From: Butyrivibrio sp.
Lineage (GTDB): Bacteria; Bacillota; Clostridia; Lachnospirales; Lachnospiraceae
Length of the DNA stretch: 64,000 nt
Reading direction: 5' to 3'
Assembly: GCA_015056565.1 (NCBI GenBank)
Contig: SVGB01000006.1
Coordinates: 62,001 to 126,000, forward strand
Numbering within the stretch: the first letter of the stretch is position 1; every line of letters begins with the position of its first letter. The notes under the pieces are model-generated. The model made no database searches. It had not been told where the DNA came from and saw only the letters and a program-made list of their open reading frames with translations. This document shows, piece by piece, positions 51,254 through 59,820 of this stretch. Position numbers and translations under genes: made by a program.

Positions 51254-52720
51254 TTGAGTTATAGGTTAAACGTCCCTTACAGGGAGAAAGATCAAGCAAA
51301 AGCATATGGCGCCAAGTGGAACTGGGAAGGGAAGTACTGGTACTGCACAGCACTTACAGAGGAGCTAAAGCGCTGGTACGACGGCCCTGAAGGCGATGGT
51401 AATAGCGACGGTGTGGATGGCGCTTTGGCGGGATCAGTGACTGCGCCTTTGGCGGATTCAGTGCAGGAAGGCTCTCCATCTACAGGCGGATCTTTAGACA
51501 AGGCTGATGATCCCTATGCTAAGTATAAGAGCGTGTCTGAGATAAACTACCTGATTACCGACCAGTTTGAGATGAATCCTGCCTTCAGGAACATTCTGGT
51601 CAAGGGAGAAGTTACCAACTACAGGGGCCCCAACAGCGGCAATTACTACTTTTACATCAAGGACGAGAAGTCGCTTCTTTCATGTATTTTGTGGAGGAGT
51701 ACAGCTCAGAGTGCCTTAAAATTCCAGCTTGAGGCAGGAAAACAGGTAGCCATCGTCGGGAGCCTTAACTATTCAGAAAAGAGCGGAAAAACAAACCTCA
51801 TCGTCAGGCAGATTGCAGACATGGGCGCAGGAGAAGCAAACCTAAAGTATCTTGAGCTGAAAGCCAAGCTTGAGGCAGAAGGTCTTTTCGCCCCTGAACA
51901 TAAAAAGCCTATTCCCAAATTCCCTGAGAAGGTGGGAATTGTCACTTCCATGAATGGACAGGCAAGGAACGATATCGAGAAGGTTGCAAAAAAGAGAAAT
52001 CCCTACATCCAGCTGATCCTGTACCACGTAAATGTGCAGGGTGTAAATGCTGTAAGTACTATCCTAAAGGGTATAAAGGCTCTGGATGAAATGGGGCTTG
52101 ATACCATCATTGTTGGAAGAGGCGGAGGTTCTGACGAAGAGCTTATTGCCTACAACGACGAAGCTGTGGCAAGGGCTGTTTACGAGGCAAAAACGCCCAT
52201 AATCTCGGCTGTTGGTCATGAGGGAAACTGGTCTCTTATTGATTATGTGTCGGATAAGCGTGCAGCTACTCCTTCAGAGGCCGCAGAAGAGGCTGTTCCG
52301 GACATTATGTCAACGATCCATCGCTTAGAGCAGCTAAGGCGCGGAATTAACGACAATATGAGAAGCCGCCTCAATGAGAGAAAGCTTCTTTTACAGACCC
52401 AGAAGGCCAAGCTTGAAGGCCACGATCCAGTGCGGATACTAAAAGAGCGAAAAGAAAAACTTGCTGTATTGTCAGATGGGCTAAAACAGAGGATACAGGT
52501 GATCCTTGAAGCCAAAAAGAGCAGGTGCAAGGTGCTTATTACCGAGCTTCATGGTCTGTCGCCAACAGCCAAGCTTGTAAGGGGCTTTGGTTATATTACA
52601 GCCGATGACAAGCCGGTAGTCAGTGTTGATGATGTTAAAAAGGGCGATAAAGTGACCATACGGATCCATGATGGTCAGATCAATACAACAGTTGATGATA
52701 CTGTAAAATCAGCAGAATAA
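51254..52720 (+). CDS. xseA: Exodeoxyribonuclease VII large subunit with N-terminal DUF5710 domain
   Basis: The 488-residue protein has an unusual front part: residues 1-45 (LNVPYREKDQAKAYGAKWNW, GKYWYCTALTEELKRWY) match a DUF5710 unit, and about 45 residues of Gly/Ser/Ala/Pro-rich linker follow. From about residue 90 it is XseA: OB-fold NILVKGEVTNYRGPNSGNYY, then TSMNGQARNDIEKVAKKRNP and VGRGGGSDEELIAYNDEAVA. It degrades single-stranded DNA with XseB. The start is a TTG after CGGAGAAAGC. xseB follows 11 bases later. Confidence 0.93.
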   Translation: MSYRLNVPYREKDQAKAYGAKWNWEGKYWYCTALTEELKRWYDGPEGDGNSDGVDGALAGSVTAPLADSVQEGSPSTGGSLDKADDPYAKYKSVSEINYLITDQFEMNPAFRNILVKGEVTNYRGPNSGNYYFYIKDEKSLLSCILWRSTAQSALKFQLEAGKQVAIVGSLNYSEKSGKTNLIVRQIADMGAGEANLKYLELKAKLEAEGLFAPEHKKPIPKFPEKVGIVTSMNGQARNDIEKVAKKRNPYIQLILYHVNVQGVNAVSTILKGIKALDEMGLDTIIVGRGGGSDEELIAYNDEAVARAVYEAKTPIISAVGHEGNWSLIDYVSDKRAATPSEAAEEAVPDIMSTIHRLEQLRRGINDNMRSRLNERKLLLQTQKAKLEGHDPVRILKERKEKLAVLSDGLKQRIQVILEAKKSRCKVLITELHGLSPTAKLVRGFGYITADDKPVVSVDDVKKGDKVTIRIHDGQINTTVDDTVKSAE

Positions 52721-52731
52721 AGGAGTTTAAA

Positions 52732-52932
52732 ATGGCAGAAAATCAGGAATTCAATATAGACGAAGCATTAAATCAGCTTGAGGAGATCAATAAAAAGCTC
52801 TCAGCAAAGGATATTTCCTTAGACGACTCAATAAAGCTCTACAACGAGGGAACAATTCTTGCCACAAAGTGCCAGGAGCACCTTGTGGGCGTAGAAAAGC
52901 AGCTACAGATCGTAAATGGACAGGAATCTTGA
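52732..52932 (+). CDS. xseB: Exodeoxyribonuclease VII small subunit
   Basis: The 66-residue helical protein (NIDEALNQLEEINKKLSAKD, then ISLDDSIKLYNEGTILATKC) is the typical XseB repeat-like coil that binds the XseA C-terminal region. AAGGAGTTTAAA precedes the ATG. It is in an operon with xseA. A short tail after the last helix is normal for the family. Confidence 0.93.
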   Translation: MAENQEFNIDEALNQLEEINKKLSAKDISLDDSIKLYNEGTILATKCQEHLVGVEKQLQIVNGQES

Positions 52933-52978
52933 TAGCTGCTTGTCTTTAATAGAGCCCAGTATGTAATTTTAGTAGTTC

Positions 52979-54025
52979 TTATAATGCATATGCGATCAGA
53001 AGCCGTAAGACGTTCTCAGCGCCGTCCTTATGGCTTCTTTCATATCCGTGGGAAGCGTAGACGCCAGCGCCTATAAGACCGTGTTTAAGGTCGTTTCCGG
53101 CGCGAAGAGTGGCTTCAACGTCGCTTCCGTAGTGTGGATAGATGTCTACAGCATAGTCTGCGCCGCTGTCCTTGGCTGCCTTGATAAGACCCTGTACCAT
53201 AGCATAGCTGTAAGGTCCTCCGCTGTCCTTGGCGCAGATGGATACCTGTTTTTCTGTGCAGGTAAGTCCCTCACCTACGCAGCCCATATCGATGGAAATG
53301 GCCTCTGTGCAGTTTTCAGGAACGCTGCCGCATCCGCCGTGACCAACTTCCTCAAAACAGGTGATATGAGCGTAAAGAGCACGCTTTGGAGTTATCTTGT
53401 TGTCCTTGATGTACTTGGCAAGACCAAGAAGGATTCCAACGCTAAGCTTGTCGTCAAGGAAGCGGGATTTGATGTATCCGCTCTTTGTAACCCTCGCGTT
53501 TGGCTCAAAGCATACGATATCACCCACAGAAATACCAAGTTTTTCTGTATCTTCTTTTGACTTAACGTCTTCATCAAGCACAACCTCGCAGTTTTCCCAG
53601 GTGCGCTTGGTATCGTCATATTCGCCGTTTACATGGATAGAAGCGTTGTTTAGCTGGAAAGTTCCCTCGTAGATACCATCAAATTTGGTTACGACGCGGA
53701 CATTCTCAGTCTCTGCGTTATTGGGGTTCATACCGCCAAGATTGGTGAGCTGGAGCCTTCCGTTTGACTTGATAGTAGCCACCATTCCGCCTAAAGTATC
53801 GGCGTGGGCCTCAAGTAAAATGCCGTTCTTTTTGTCTTTTCCCGTAAGATCAACTATAACGCCGCCTTTGTTGGTAATGTGAGCCTTAAATCCCAAGGAT
53901 TCAAACTCGCCCTTTACCCAGTTGCAGGCCGCTTCTGTGTAGCCTGTAGGAGAGTCAATGTTAAGGAGATCAAGGGTCTCTTTAACAATGAAATCAGTGT
54001 ATTTCTTAAGATTTATCTTTTTCAT
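52979..54025 (-). CDS. M42 family metallopeptidase
   Basis: The 348-residue zinc aminopeptidase of the M42 family (glutamyl aminopeptidase/deblocking type) has the metal-ligand segments ILLEAHADTLGGMV, SRFLDDKLSVGILLGL, CFEEVGHGG and SIDMGCVGEG, and a C-terminal ASHGYERSHKDG histidine. It trims peptides in the cytoplasm. AGGAGCTACACATC precedes the ATG. It converges with xseB. Confidence 0.9.
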   Translation of the reverse strand: MKKINLKKYTDFIVKETLDLLNIDSPTGYTEAACNWVKGEFESLGFKAHITNKGGVIVDLTGKDKKNGILLEAHADTLGGMVATIKSNGRLQLTNLGGMNPNNAETENVRVVTKFDGIYEGTFQLNNASIHVNGEYDDTKRTWENCEVVLDEDVKSKEDTEKLGISVGDIVCFEPNARVTKSGYIKSRFLDDKLSVGILLGLAKYIKDNKITPKRALYAHITCFEEVGHGGCGSVPENCTEAISIDMGCVGEGLTCTEKQVSICAKDSGGPYSYAMVQGLIKAAKDSGADYAVDIYPHYGSDVEATLRAGNDLKHGLIGAGVYASHGYERSHKDGAENVLRLLIAYAL

Positions 54026-54155
54026 GATGTGTAGCTCCTTATATTTGCAATTCTAGTGAAAAGTATAGCACAACATGGCAGAAAATGGGCGCATTCGTGG
54101 TACAATTGGGATATGGCATAAGTTAAAAGAAATATCTCGGTTGGAGGGTTAAAAA

Positions 54156-55031
54156 ATGATATACGAGCTCAAAAATTCAGAAATTACTGTAAAGATCTCA
54201 GACCACGGCGCAGAGCTTAAGTCCATTGTAAAAAACAGCGATGGCAGAGAGTACCTGTGGCAGGCAGATCCAAAGTTCTGGGGCAGGACATCACCGGTTC
54301 TTTTCCCGGTTGTTGGCTGCTACTTTGGAAAAGAGTCAAGATATAAGGGGAAGACCTATAGCATGGGTCAGCACGGCTTTGCCAGAGATATGGATTTTGA
54401 ACTGGTTTTCCAGGCTGATGATGCTATAGAGTTCAGGCTCAGGGACAACGCAGAAACCCACGAGAAATACCCATTTGCCTTTGAACTTCACTGCGGATAC
54501 AAGATTTCAGGAAAAGAGATCCAGGTTATCTGGAAGGTTGTAAATACCGATAAAGAGCAGGCTTTCTTCTCAATTGGTGCTCATCCCGCATTTAACTGCG
54601 ATCTGGACACAGACGTCCTTAAGTTTGAGAGGGCTGGAAAAGAGCTTTCAAGCCTTAATTCAAATGTTGTGGCATGCGACGGTTCAGGATGTCTTTCAGA
54701 TAAGACCAAACAGTTTGATCTTAATAACGGCATTTTAAAGATGTCAGACGAGCTCTTTGCAGAGGACGCCCTTGTAATAGAGGATAAGCAGACCGATGCC
54801 ATAAGCATTGTTGGCGCTGATGGCCAGCCTTTCGTCAAGGTCAGCTTTGATACACCACTTGTTGGCGTCTGGTCTCCAGTTGGCAAGCACGCTCCATTTG
54901 TTTGCATCGAGCCCTGGTACGGAAGATGCGACAGAGTAGGCTTTGCAGGAGACCTTTCTGAGAGAGAATATGGCAATAAACTGGCGCCTTTAGAAGAGTT
55001 CAACGTCAGCTACAGGATCACAATAAAATAA
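54156..55031 (+). CDS. Aldose 1-epimerase family protein (LacX-like)
   Basis: The 291-residue galactose-mutarotase-fold protein contains AELKSIVKNSDGREYLWQAD, SPVLFPVVGCYFG, GQHGFARDM and IGAHPAFNCDLD. These are the LacX-type family features, with His residues in the binding cleft. It interconverts sugar anomers or binds sugars. It is a single gene; the long inverted repeat at 55045 lies just after it and may terminate it. Confidence 0.88.
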   Translation: MIYELKNSEITVKISDHGAELKSIVKNSDGREYLWQADPKFWGRTSPVLFPVVGCYFGKESRYKGKTYSMGQHGFARDMDFELVFQADDAIEFRLRDNAETHEKYPFAFELHCGYKISGKEIQVIWKVVNTDKEQAFFSIGAHPAFNCDLDTDVLKFERAGKELSSLNSNVVACDGSGCLSDKTKQFDLNNGILKMSDELFAEDALVIEDKQTDAISIVGADGQPFVKVSFDTPLVGVWSPVGKHAPFVCIEPWYGRCDRVGFAGDLSEREYGNKLAPLEEFNVSYRITIK

Positions 55032-55044
55032 CATGCGATTTCAC

Positions 55045-55170
55045 AAAAAACAAGACACGGGGACGGTTCTGCTGACACGGGGACGGTTCTACTGTCAGGT
55101 TTTATCAAAATAAAACCTGACAGTAGAACCGTCCCCGTGTCAGCAGAACCGTCCCCGTGTCTTGTTTTTT
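55045..55170. repeat. 61-bp perfect inverted repeat with internal GGGGACGGTTCT units
   Basis: Two 61-base arms (55045-55105 and 55110-55170) are perfect complements around a 4-base centre CAAA. Each arm holds two direct copies of a 20-base unit starting GACACGGGGACGGTTCT. The GGGGACGGTTCT core is a sequence I recall near REP/IS200-type transposases in many bacteria, so this is probably a non-autonomous REPIN- or MITE-like element. No transposase is in the window. It sits between the aldose epimerase and the padR promoter and can form a strong hairpin ending in a T-run. Confidence 0.8.
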
Positions 55171-55182
55171 AAAAAATACTAC

Positions 55183-55214
55183 TTGACACATAATACTATG
55201 CGACATATAGTATT
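55183..55214 (+). promoter_or_regulatory. padR promoter with overlapping palindromic operator
   Basis: TTGACA (55183-55188) and TATAGT (55206-55211) are 17 bases apart. An 8-bp inverted repeat (AATACTAT and ATAGTATT, 7-base centre) covers the spacer and -10, with further symmetry outside (ACACA and TGTGT). The layout suggests PadR autorepression. Confidence 0.7.
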
Positions 55215-55234
55215 GTGTATCAGGAGGTATTGCG

Positions 55235-55552
55235 ATGGAAAATCAAATGAAACGAGGACTTCTTGACGTATGTGTCCTTGCAGCCATCAAAAGTGAAGAC
55301 TCCTACGGATACCAGATCGTAAAGGATATGAGTCCTTTCGTGGAAATATCCGAGTCAACGCTTTATCCGATACTTCGAAGGCTTGAAAACCAGCAGCTGC
55401 TCACTGTCCGGACCGCTGAGCACAATGGCAGGCTAAGGAAGTATTACCACATCACAGCTTCAGGTCTTGAGAGATTAAAAGCGTTTGAAGAGGAATGGAA
55501 GGAACTTAAGCAGATTTACGAGTTTGTTACGAGGGAGGATAAACATGAATAA
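55235..55552 (+). CDS. PadR family transcriptional regulator
   Basis: The 105-residue winged-helix protein reads LLDVCVLAAIKSEDSYGYQI, then ESTLYPILRRLENQQLLTVR and GRLRKYYHITASGLERL. This is the compact PadR form, without a long C-terminal dimer arm. AGGAGG precedes the ATG. The following gene overlaps by 8 bases. With DUF1700 and DUF4097 genes it forms a common Firmicute envelope-stress-like operon, probably self-regulated through the operator at 55192-55214. Confidence 0.92.
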   Translation: MENQMKRGLLDVCVLAAIKSEDSYGYQIVKDMSPFVEISESTLYPILRRLENQQLLTVRTAEHNGRLRKYYHITASGLERLKAFEEEWKELKQIYEFVTREDKHE

Positions 55553-56144
55553 GGCAGAATTTACACAGCAGCTTACAAATAGCCTCGCAGGTCTTTCTCA
55601 ATATGATATTAGCAGGTCGGTAGACTATTACACAGAGATGATAGATGACCGCGTTGAGGACGGAATGTCTGAGGAGGATGCTGTTGCAGCTCTTGGAAGT
55701 ATCGACGAGATAAGGTCTAAGATCCTTGAAGAAGTGCCTATCACCAAGATTGTAAAAGAGAAGATGACTCCAAAGAGAAGCTTTGGTGCCGGGGAGATAG
55801 TACTTTTGGTTCTTGGATCACCTGTGTGGCTTCCATTATTACTTGCAGGAATAATCGTGACCCTGGCTTTATATATCAGCTTTTGGAGCATTATCTTTTC
55901 ACTGTATGTCGCAGATTTTTCAGTGTTCATCTCAGGAATAGCTGGACTTATCATTGCTGTAATTAAGCCAGGAGGACCATTTGGAGCACTGTTTTATGCA
56001 GGCTGCGGAATCGCACTTATAGGTGTGTCAATACTATTGTTCTTTGGATTTAACCAGGTTACTAAGGGACTTTTATTCATCAGTAAGATGATAATTCTTG
56101 GAATTAAGAAGATGTTCGTAGGAGGTGGAAAAAATGAGACTTGA
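55545..56144 (+). CDS. DUF1700 (HAAS-domain) membrane protein
   Basis: The 199-residue protein starts with a helical HAAS domain (NKAEFTQQLTNSLAGLSQYD, ...SEEDAVAALGSIDEIR). It then has three or four membrane segments (IVLLVLGSPVWLPLLLAGII and others). It is the usual middle gene between padR and a DUF4097 gene. The ATG at 55545 lies inside the end of padR after GAGGGAGG, so the genes are coupled. Function unknown; probably signal transfer at the membrane. Confidence 0.85.
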   Translation: MNKAEFTQQLTNSLAGLSQYDISRSVDYYTEMIDDRVEDGMSEEDAVAALGSIDEIRSKILEEVPITKIVKEKMTPKRSFGAGEIVLLVLGSPVWLPLLLAGIIVTLALYISFWSIIFSLYVADFSVFISGIAGLIIAVIKPGGPFGALFYAGCGIALIGVSILLFFGFNQVTKGLLFISKMIILGIKKMFVGGGKNET

Positions 56145-56925
56145 GAAAAAGATCACTATATTTGTAGCAATCGGCCTTGTGATCGTGGGAAGCTTTATGG
56201 CGTCTTTTGCAGTTGCAGCTGCAGGCGGAGACTTTTCAAGAATAATGACAACCGAAGAGTATGAAGAAAAAGTATTTGATGTAGCAGAAGACTTTGAAGA
56301 TATCAAGGTTGAACTGCTTTCTCATGACCTTAAGGTTCTGCCATCAGAGGATGGGGATACACACTTTATCTGCCATGAGTTTAAGAATAACAAATACACA
56401 GTTGAGGTTCGCGGAACAGAGCTTGTTATCTCAGAAAAAGAGAGCTTTGACTGGAAAGACCATATCATGGTCAATTACCCACATACCGATGAGATCCTGT
56501 ATCTTCCCAAGGACTCCTACAGAGACTTTGAGGCAAGCTTTGGAAGCGGAGATATGAGTATTCAGGATAAATTCTCTTTTGCAGAGCTTAAGGTAAATGT
56601 CGGAAGCGGAGATGTGGAGCTTAAGAATGTCTTTGCAAAAGAAAAGCTGACTATTAAGACTGGTTCTGGAAGGATAAATCTATCAAGCTGCGACGCAGCA
56701 TCCATGGACCTTAAATCAGGAAGTGGAGATATTGATTTTATGAGCTGCGAGGGTATGAATATCGTGATATCTACAGGAAGCGGCGATGTTACAGGTTCAT
56801 TTAGGACTGCCAAGACCTTTGATGCAAATTCCGGATCGGGTGATGTAAGAGTTCCACAGGACGGAAACGGTGGAAACTGCAAGATCAGATGTGGAAGCGG
56901 AGATATCAGCATAGACATAGGCTAA
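56134..56925 (+). CDS. DUF4097 beta-repeat protein
   Basis: The 263-residue protein has an N-terminal membrane anchor (ITIFVAIGLVIVGSFMASFA). A beta-helix-like domain follows, with at least seven GSG[DR]-type turns spaced about 20 residues apart (FGSGDMSI, VGSGDVEL, TGSGRINL, SGSGDIDF, TGSGDVTG, SGSGDVRV, CGSGDISI). It is the standard third gene of the padR-DUF1700-DUF4097 operon. The ATG at 56134 follows GGAGGTGGAAAA and overlaps the upstream gene by 11 bases. Confidence 0.85.
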   Translation: MRLEKKITIFVAIGLVIVGSFMASFAVAAAGGDFSRIMTTEEYEEKVFDVAEDFEDIKVELLSHDLKVLPSEDGDTHFICHEFKNNKYTVEVRGTELVISEKESFDWKDHIMVNYPHTDEILYLPKDSYRDFEASFGSGDMSIQDKFSFAELKVNVGSGDVELKNVFAKEKLTIKTGSGRINLSSCDAASMDLKSGSGDIDFMSCEGMNIVISTGSGDVTGSFRTAKTFDANSGSGDVRVPQDGNGGNCKIRCGSGDISIDIG

Positions 56926-56955
56926 AGACCAGATAAACAGAAAATAGACCATAAA

Positions 56956-56998
56956 AAAAGTACCTCCACCGGGATCCTGCCGCAGTGAAGGTACTTTT
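56956..56998. terminator. Terminator of the padR operon
   Basis: AAAAGTACCTCCA pairs with TGAAGGTACTTTT with one mismatch around a 17-base loop. A- and T-rich flanks allow use on both strands. It superficially resembles a T-box terminator but has no T-box stem upstream. Confidence 0.7.
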
Positions 56999-57137
56999 AT
57001 CTTTTTGGAAGAATTTTGATCATCTGTCATCTTCCTCCTTTCTCTTGCTAATACATATATCGTCATATTATACTTGTAGCTTAGGACTCAAATTATTAAA
57101 TAAGTATAACTAATTTCGCATACAAAGAGGTTTAGGT

Positions 57138-57644
57138 ATGACAACAGTAGTAATCGCAAATATCATCGATTTTCTGGCAGCTGTAGTGCAGGTTGGTTCA
57201 GGTGCCATAAAAGAGAAGACCAAGATCCTTATAGTTCAGACTGTACAGCTTCTTATGCAGGCTGTGAGCATGCTGATCCTGGGAGGCGTCACAGGAGCGG
57301 TAAGTAACGTTCTTTCATGCTTCAGGAACTACCTTTGCTACAAGGACAAGCTAAATACAGCCTGGAAGGCCATTTTGATCGCTGCATCCATCGGATTTAC
57401 CATTCTTTTAAACGATCAGGGGCTTCTTGGGATCATCCCAGCTGCAGTTTGCACCATTTATATCATCTTTATGGACATCAAGGATCCTGTTAAGTTCAAG
57501 CTTCTTGTGACATTGTCTTTTGTTCCATGGGTAATTTACCACTTTATGATAAAGTCCTACACAGGAGCAATTTTCGATGCAGCAACAGTGGTAACCAGTG
57601 CAGTTACACTGTTTAGGATGATAAAAGAAAAGAAGGCCAAGTGA
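57138..57644 (+). CDS. YgjV family membrane protein
   Basis: The 168-residue protein has about five membrane segments (IIDFLAAVVQVGSGAIKEKT, then QTVQLLMQAVSMLILGGVTG and SNVLSCFRNYLCYKDKLNTA). That is the YgjV pattern also seen in the N-terminal part of the protein at 20528. CAAAGAGGTTTAGGT precedes the ATG. Function unknown in the family. Confidence 0.8.
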   Translation: MTTVVIANIIDFLAAVVQVGSGAIKEKTKILIVQTVQLLMQAVSMLILGGVTGAVSNVLSCFRNYLCYKDKLNTAWKAILIAASIGFTILLNDQGLLGIIPAAVCTIYIIFMDIKDPVKFKLLVTLSFVPWVIYHFMIKSYTGAIFDAATVVTSAVTLFRMIKEKKAK

Positions 57645-57651
57645 CATATAA

Positions 57652-57667
57652 GTTATATAACATATAC
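57652..57667. repeat. Isolated palindrome-type repeat GTTATATAACATATAC
   Basis: It shares the TTATATAA core with the parA-side repeats and lies in the 3' gap between the YgjV gene and the terminator at 57687, in another convergent region. Confidence 0.55.
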
Positions 57668-57686
57668 ATTGGTGATCGAAACAAAA

Positions 57687-57714
57687 GGCGGCGGTACCAA
57701 ATGGTACCGTCGCC
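57687..57714. terminator. Bidirectional terminator between ygjV-like and PTS genes
   Basis: A 12-bp stem (GGCGGCGGTACC with GGTACCGTCGCC, one G-T pair, 4-base loop) followed by T-rich sequence. Confidence 0.85.
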
Positions 57715-57745
57715 CTGTTTTGCTTTTTCGGTTCTGATCTAAAGA

Positions 57746-59185
57746 TCAAAGCATCTTCTTAAGCTCGTCGTGTACGAACTGAACCTTAGGTCCAACAATA
57801 ACCTGAACGTTTGACTTAGAAGGACGAACAACGCCAGCAACACCGGCCTGTTTGATCTTCTTTTCGTCAACCTGAGTATAATCGTTGATCTCAAGGCGAA
57901 GTCTTGTAGCGCAGTAGTCGAGTTCCTTGATGTTGTCTTTTCCGCCAAGACCTTCAAGAACAAGCTTAGCCATTCCTGTGAAGTCGTCGTTTGCAAGCTC
58001 GATCTTCTCTTCATCTTCCTCGTCGTCTTCACGTCCAGGAGTCTTGAGGTCCCACTTTATGATAACGAATCTGAATACGAAGTAGTAGATAACTGCAAAT
58101 ACAAGGCCAACAGGGATAAGAAGAAGTGGATTAACAGCCATAGGAGCCTTGAAGCTCAGGATGTAATCAACAAAACCTGCTGAGAAGTTAAATCCAAGTC
58201 TCAAAGGAAGCAGTGTACAAATAACAGCTGATATTCCTGTAAGAACAGCGTGTACAAGGTAAAGGCCGGGAGCCATGAACATGAATGCGAACTCAAGAGG
58301 CTCTGTGATACCTGTGAAGAAAGAAGCAAGAGAGCCAGCAAGAAGGAGAGATGCTGCAGCCTTTTTCTTTGAATCCTTTGCTGTGTGATACATTGCAAGA
58401 GCACCTGCAGGAAGACCGAACATCATAACTGGGAAGAATCCTGTCATGTACTGTCCTGTAACACCCTTAACTGCTCCGTCAGCGCCTGACCAGAAGAGGC
58501 CGAGGTCGTTGATGTTTGCTGTATCAAACCAGAATACAGCGTTGAGAGCGTGGTGAAGTCCAAGAGGAATAAGTGCTCTGTTGAGCATTGCATAGATACC
58601 TGAACCTATAGCACCAAGGCCAAGGATTGCTTTACCAAATGCAACGAGGCCAGCGAAGATAAGAGGCCATACAAAGTACAGAACGATTGATGCAAGAACT
58701 GAACAGCAGGCTGTTACGATAGCTACGCATCTCTTTCCACTAAAGAATGCCAGCCAGTCTGGAAGCTTGGTGTCCTTGAACCTGTTGTAGCAGCTTGAAC
58801 CAATGATACCTGCGAGGATACCAATGAAAGCATTGCTGATCTTGCCAAAAGCGGCAGGAACTTCTGATGTGTCAACGCCTCTGTACATAGCAACAGCGCC
58901 TGTGCTAAGAAGAGTGGTGATCATCAGGAAAGAAACGAGACCTGACAGAGCGCTTGTTCCGTCATGATCTTTTGCCATACCAACAGACACACCAATTGCA
59001 AAAAGAATAGGGATCTGGTCGATAATAGCAGATGCAGCCTTGATCAGGAATGCTGAAACAACGCTGTTTGCGCCCCAGCCAGTGGGATCAAGCCAGTATC
59101 CGATACCATACAGGATACCTGCAGCTGGAAGTACTGCAACGGGGAGCATTAGGGATTTTCCAATTTTCTGTAAATACTTCATCAT
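57746..59185 (-). CDS. nagE: PTS transporter IIC-IIB, N-acetylglucosamine type
   Basis: The 479-residue protein has a ten-helix EIIC domain (LMLPVAVLPAAGILYGIGYW at the start, LGLHHALNAVFWFDTANIND in the middle, the GlcNAc-type loop, and FTGITEPLEFAFMF), then a cytoplasmic EIIB domain with the phospho-acceptor Cys425 in ELDYCATRLRLE. It imports and phosphorylates a sugar, probably N-acetylglucosamine, possibly glucose. AAGGAGG precedes the ATG. It lies 29 bases downstream of the EIIA gene. Confidence 0.88.
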   Translation of the reverse strand: MMKYLQKIGKSLMLPVAVLPAAGILYGIGYWLDPTGWGANSVVSAFLIKAASAIIDQIPILFAIGVSVGMAKDHDGTSALSGLVSFLMITTLLSTGAVAMYRGVDTSEVPAAFGKISNAFIGILAGIIGSSCYNRFKDTKLPDWLAFFSGKRCVAIVTACCSVLASIVLYFVWPLIFAGLVAFGKAILGLGAIGSGIYAMLNRALIPLGLHHALNAVFWFDTANINDLGLFWSGADGAVKGVTGQYMTGFFPVMMFGLPAGALAMYHTAKDSKKKAAASLLLAGSLASFFTGITEPLEFAFMFMAPGLYLVHAVLTGISAVICTLLPLRLGFNFSAGFVDYILSFKAPMAVNPLLLIPVGLVFAVIYYFVFRFVIIKWDLKTPGREDDEEDEEKIELANDDFTGMAKLVLEGLGGKDNIKELDYCATRLRLEINDYTQVDEKKIKQAGVAGVVRPSKSNVQVIVGPKVQFVHDELKKML

Positions 59186-59214
59186 ACGATCATTCCTCCT
59201 TTTTAAGGTTGTAT

Positions 59215-59697
59215 TTACTTATATAAAAGGACGACAGCATCCCCTGCTGTTACGTTTCCGTCCTTTTTTTCTACTTTGGAAAACTTGCTTGAATTAGAGA
59301 TGATGACAGGAGTTACAGTGTCATAGCCAGCAGCCTTGATGCCTTCAAGGTCGACTTTAACTATGAGGTCACCCTTTTTGACGGTGTCACCCTGCTTTGC
59401 CTGTACATCATAGAATTGTCCGTTTAATTTGACTGTATCGATTCCGATATGGACGAGAATCTCAGCGCCGTCATCAGTGTTGAGAGCATATGCATGACCA
59501 GTTGGGAAAAGAGCTACAAGTGTCCCTGAAGCTGGTGCATAAAAGTTGCCATCCTCCGGGATAATGGCAACGCCTTTACCTATCATTTCCTGAGCGAAGG
59601 TTGGGTCGCTTACAGTGTCTATTGGCACGATCTTGCCAGTTACTGGAGAGCCTATCTCAACCTTGTTACCTGAAAAAAGCTTATCGAAAATCCCCAT
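59215..59697 (-). CDS. PTS EIIA, glucose/GlcNAc family
   Basis: The 160-residue Crr-like protein contains GSPVTGKIVPIDTVSDPTFA, AYAL preceded by GH (accessory His) and the phospho-acceptor His in ILVHIGIDTVKLNG. It passes phosphate from HPr to the EIIB domain of the next gene. GGGGGT lies 4 bases before the ATG at 59697; an in-frame TTG lies 12 bases upstream. Operon with nagE. Confidence 0.9.
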   Translation of the reverse strand: MGIFDKLFSGNKVEIGSPVTGKIVPIDTVSDPTFAQEMIGKGVAIIPEDGNFYAPASGTLVALFPTGHAYALNTDDGAEILVHIGIDTVKLNGQFYDVQAKQGDTVKKGDLIVKVDLEGIKAAGYDTVTPVIISNSSKFSKVEKKDGNVTAGDAVVLLYK

Positions 59698-59820
59698 ATT
59701 TACCCCCAATAAAACGTAATCTTTTACTAATTATAACACAATGCAAATTTTAACACATCATATTGTGGCACAATAACAAAAATTGTCCAAAAAAAGGCAA
59801 AATATGGCAATTTATTGCAA

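Noticed and set aside
56956-56998. T-box riboswitch
   Set aside because: The terminator resembles one, but no specifier stem, T-box sequence or downstream amino-acid gene is present.
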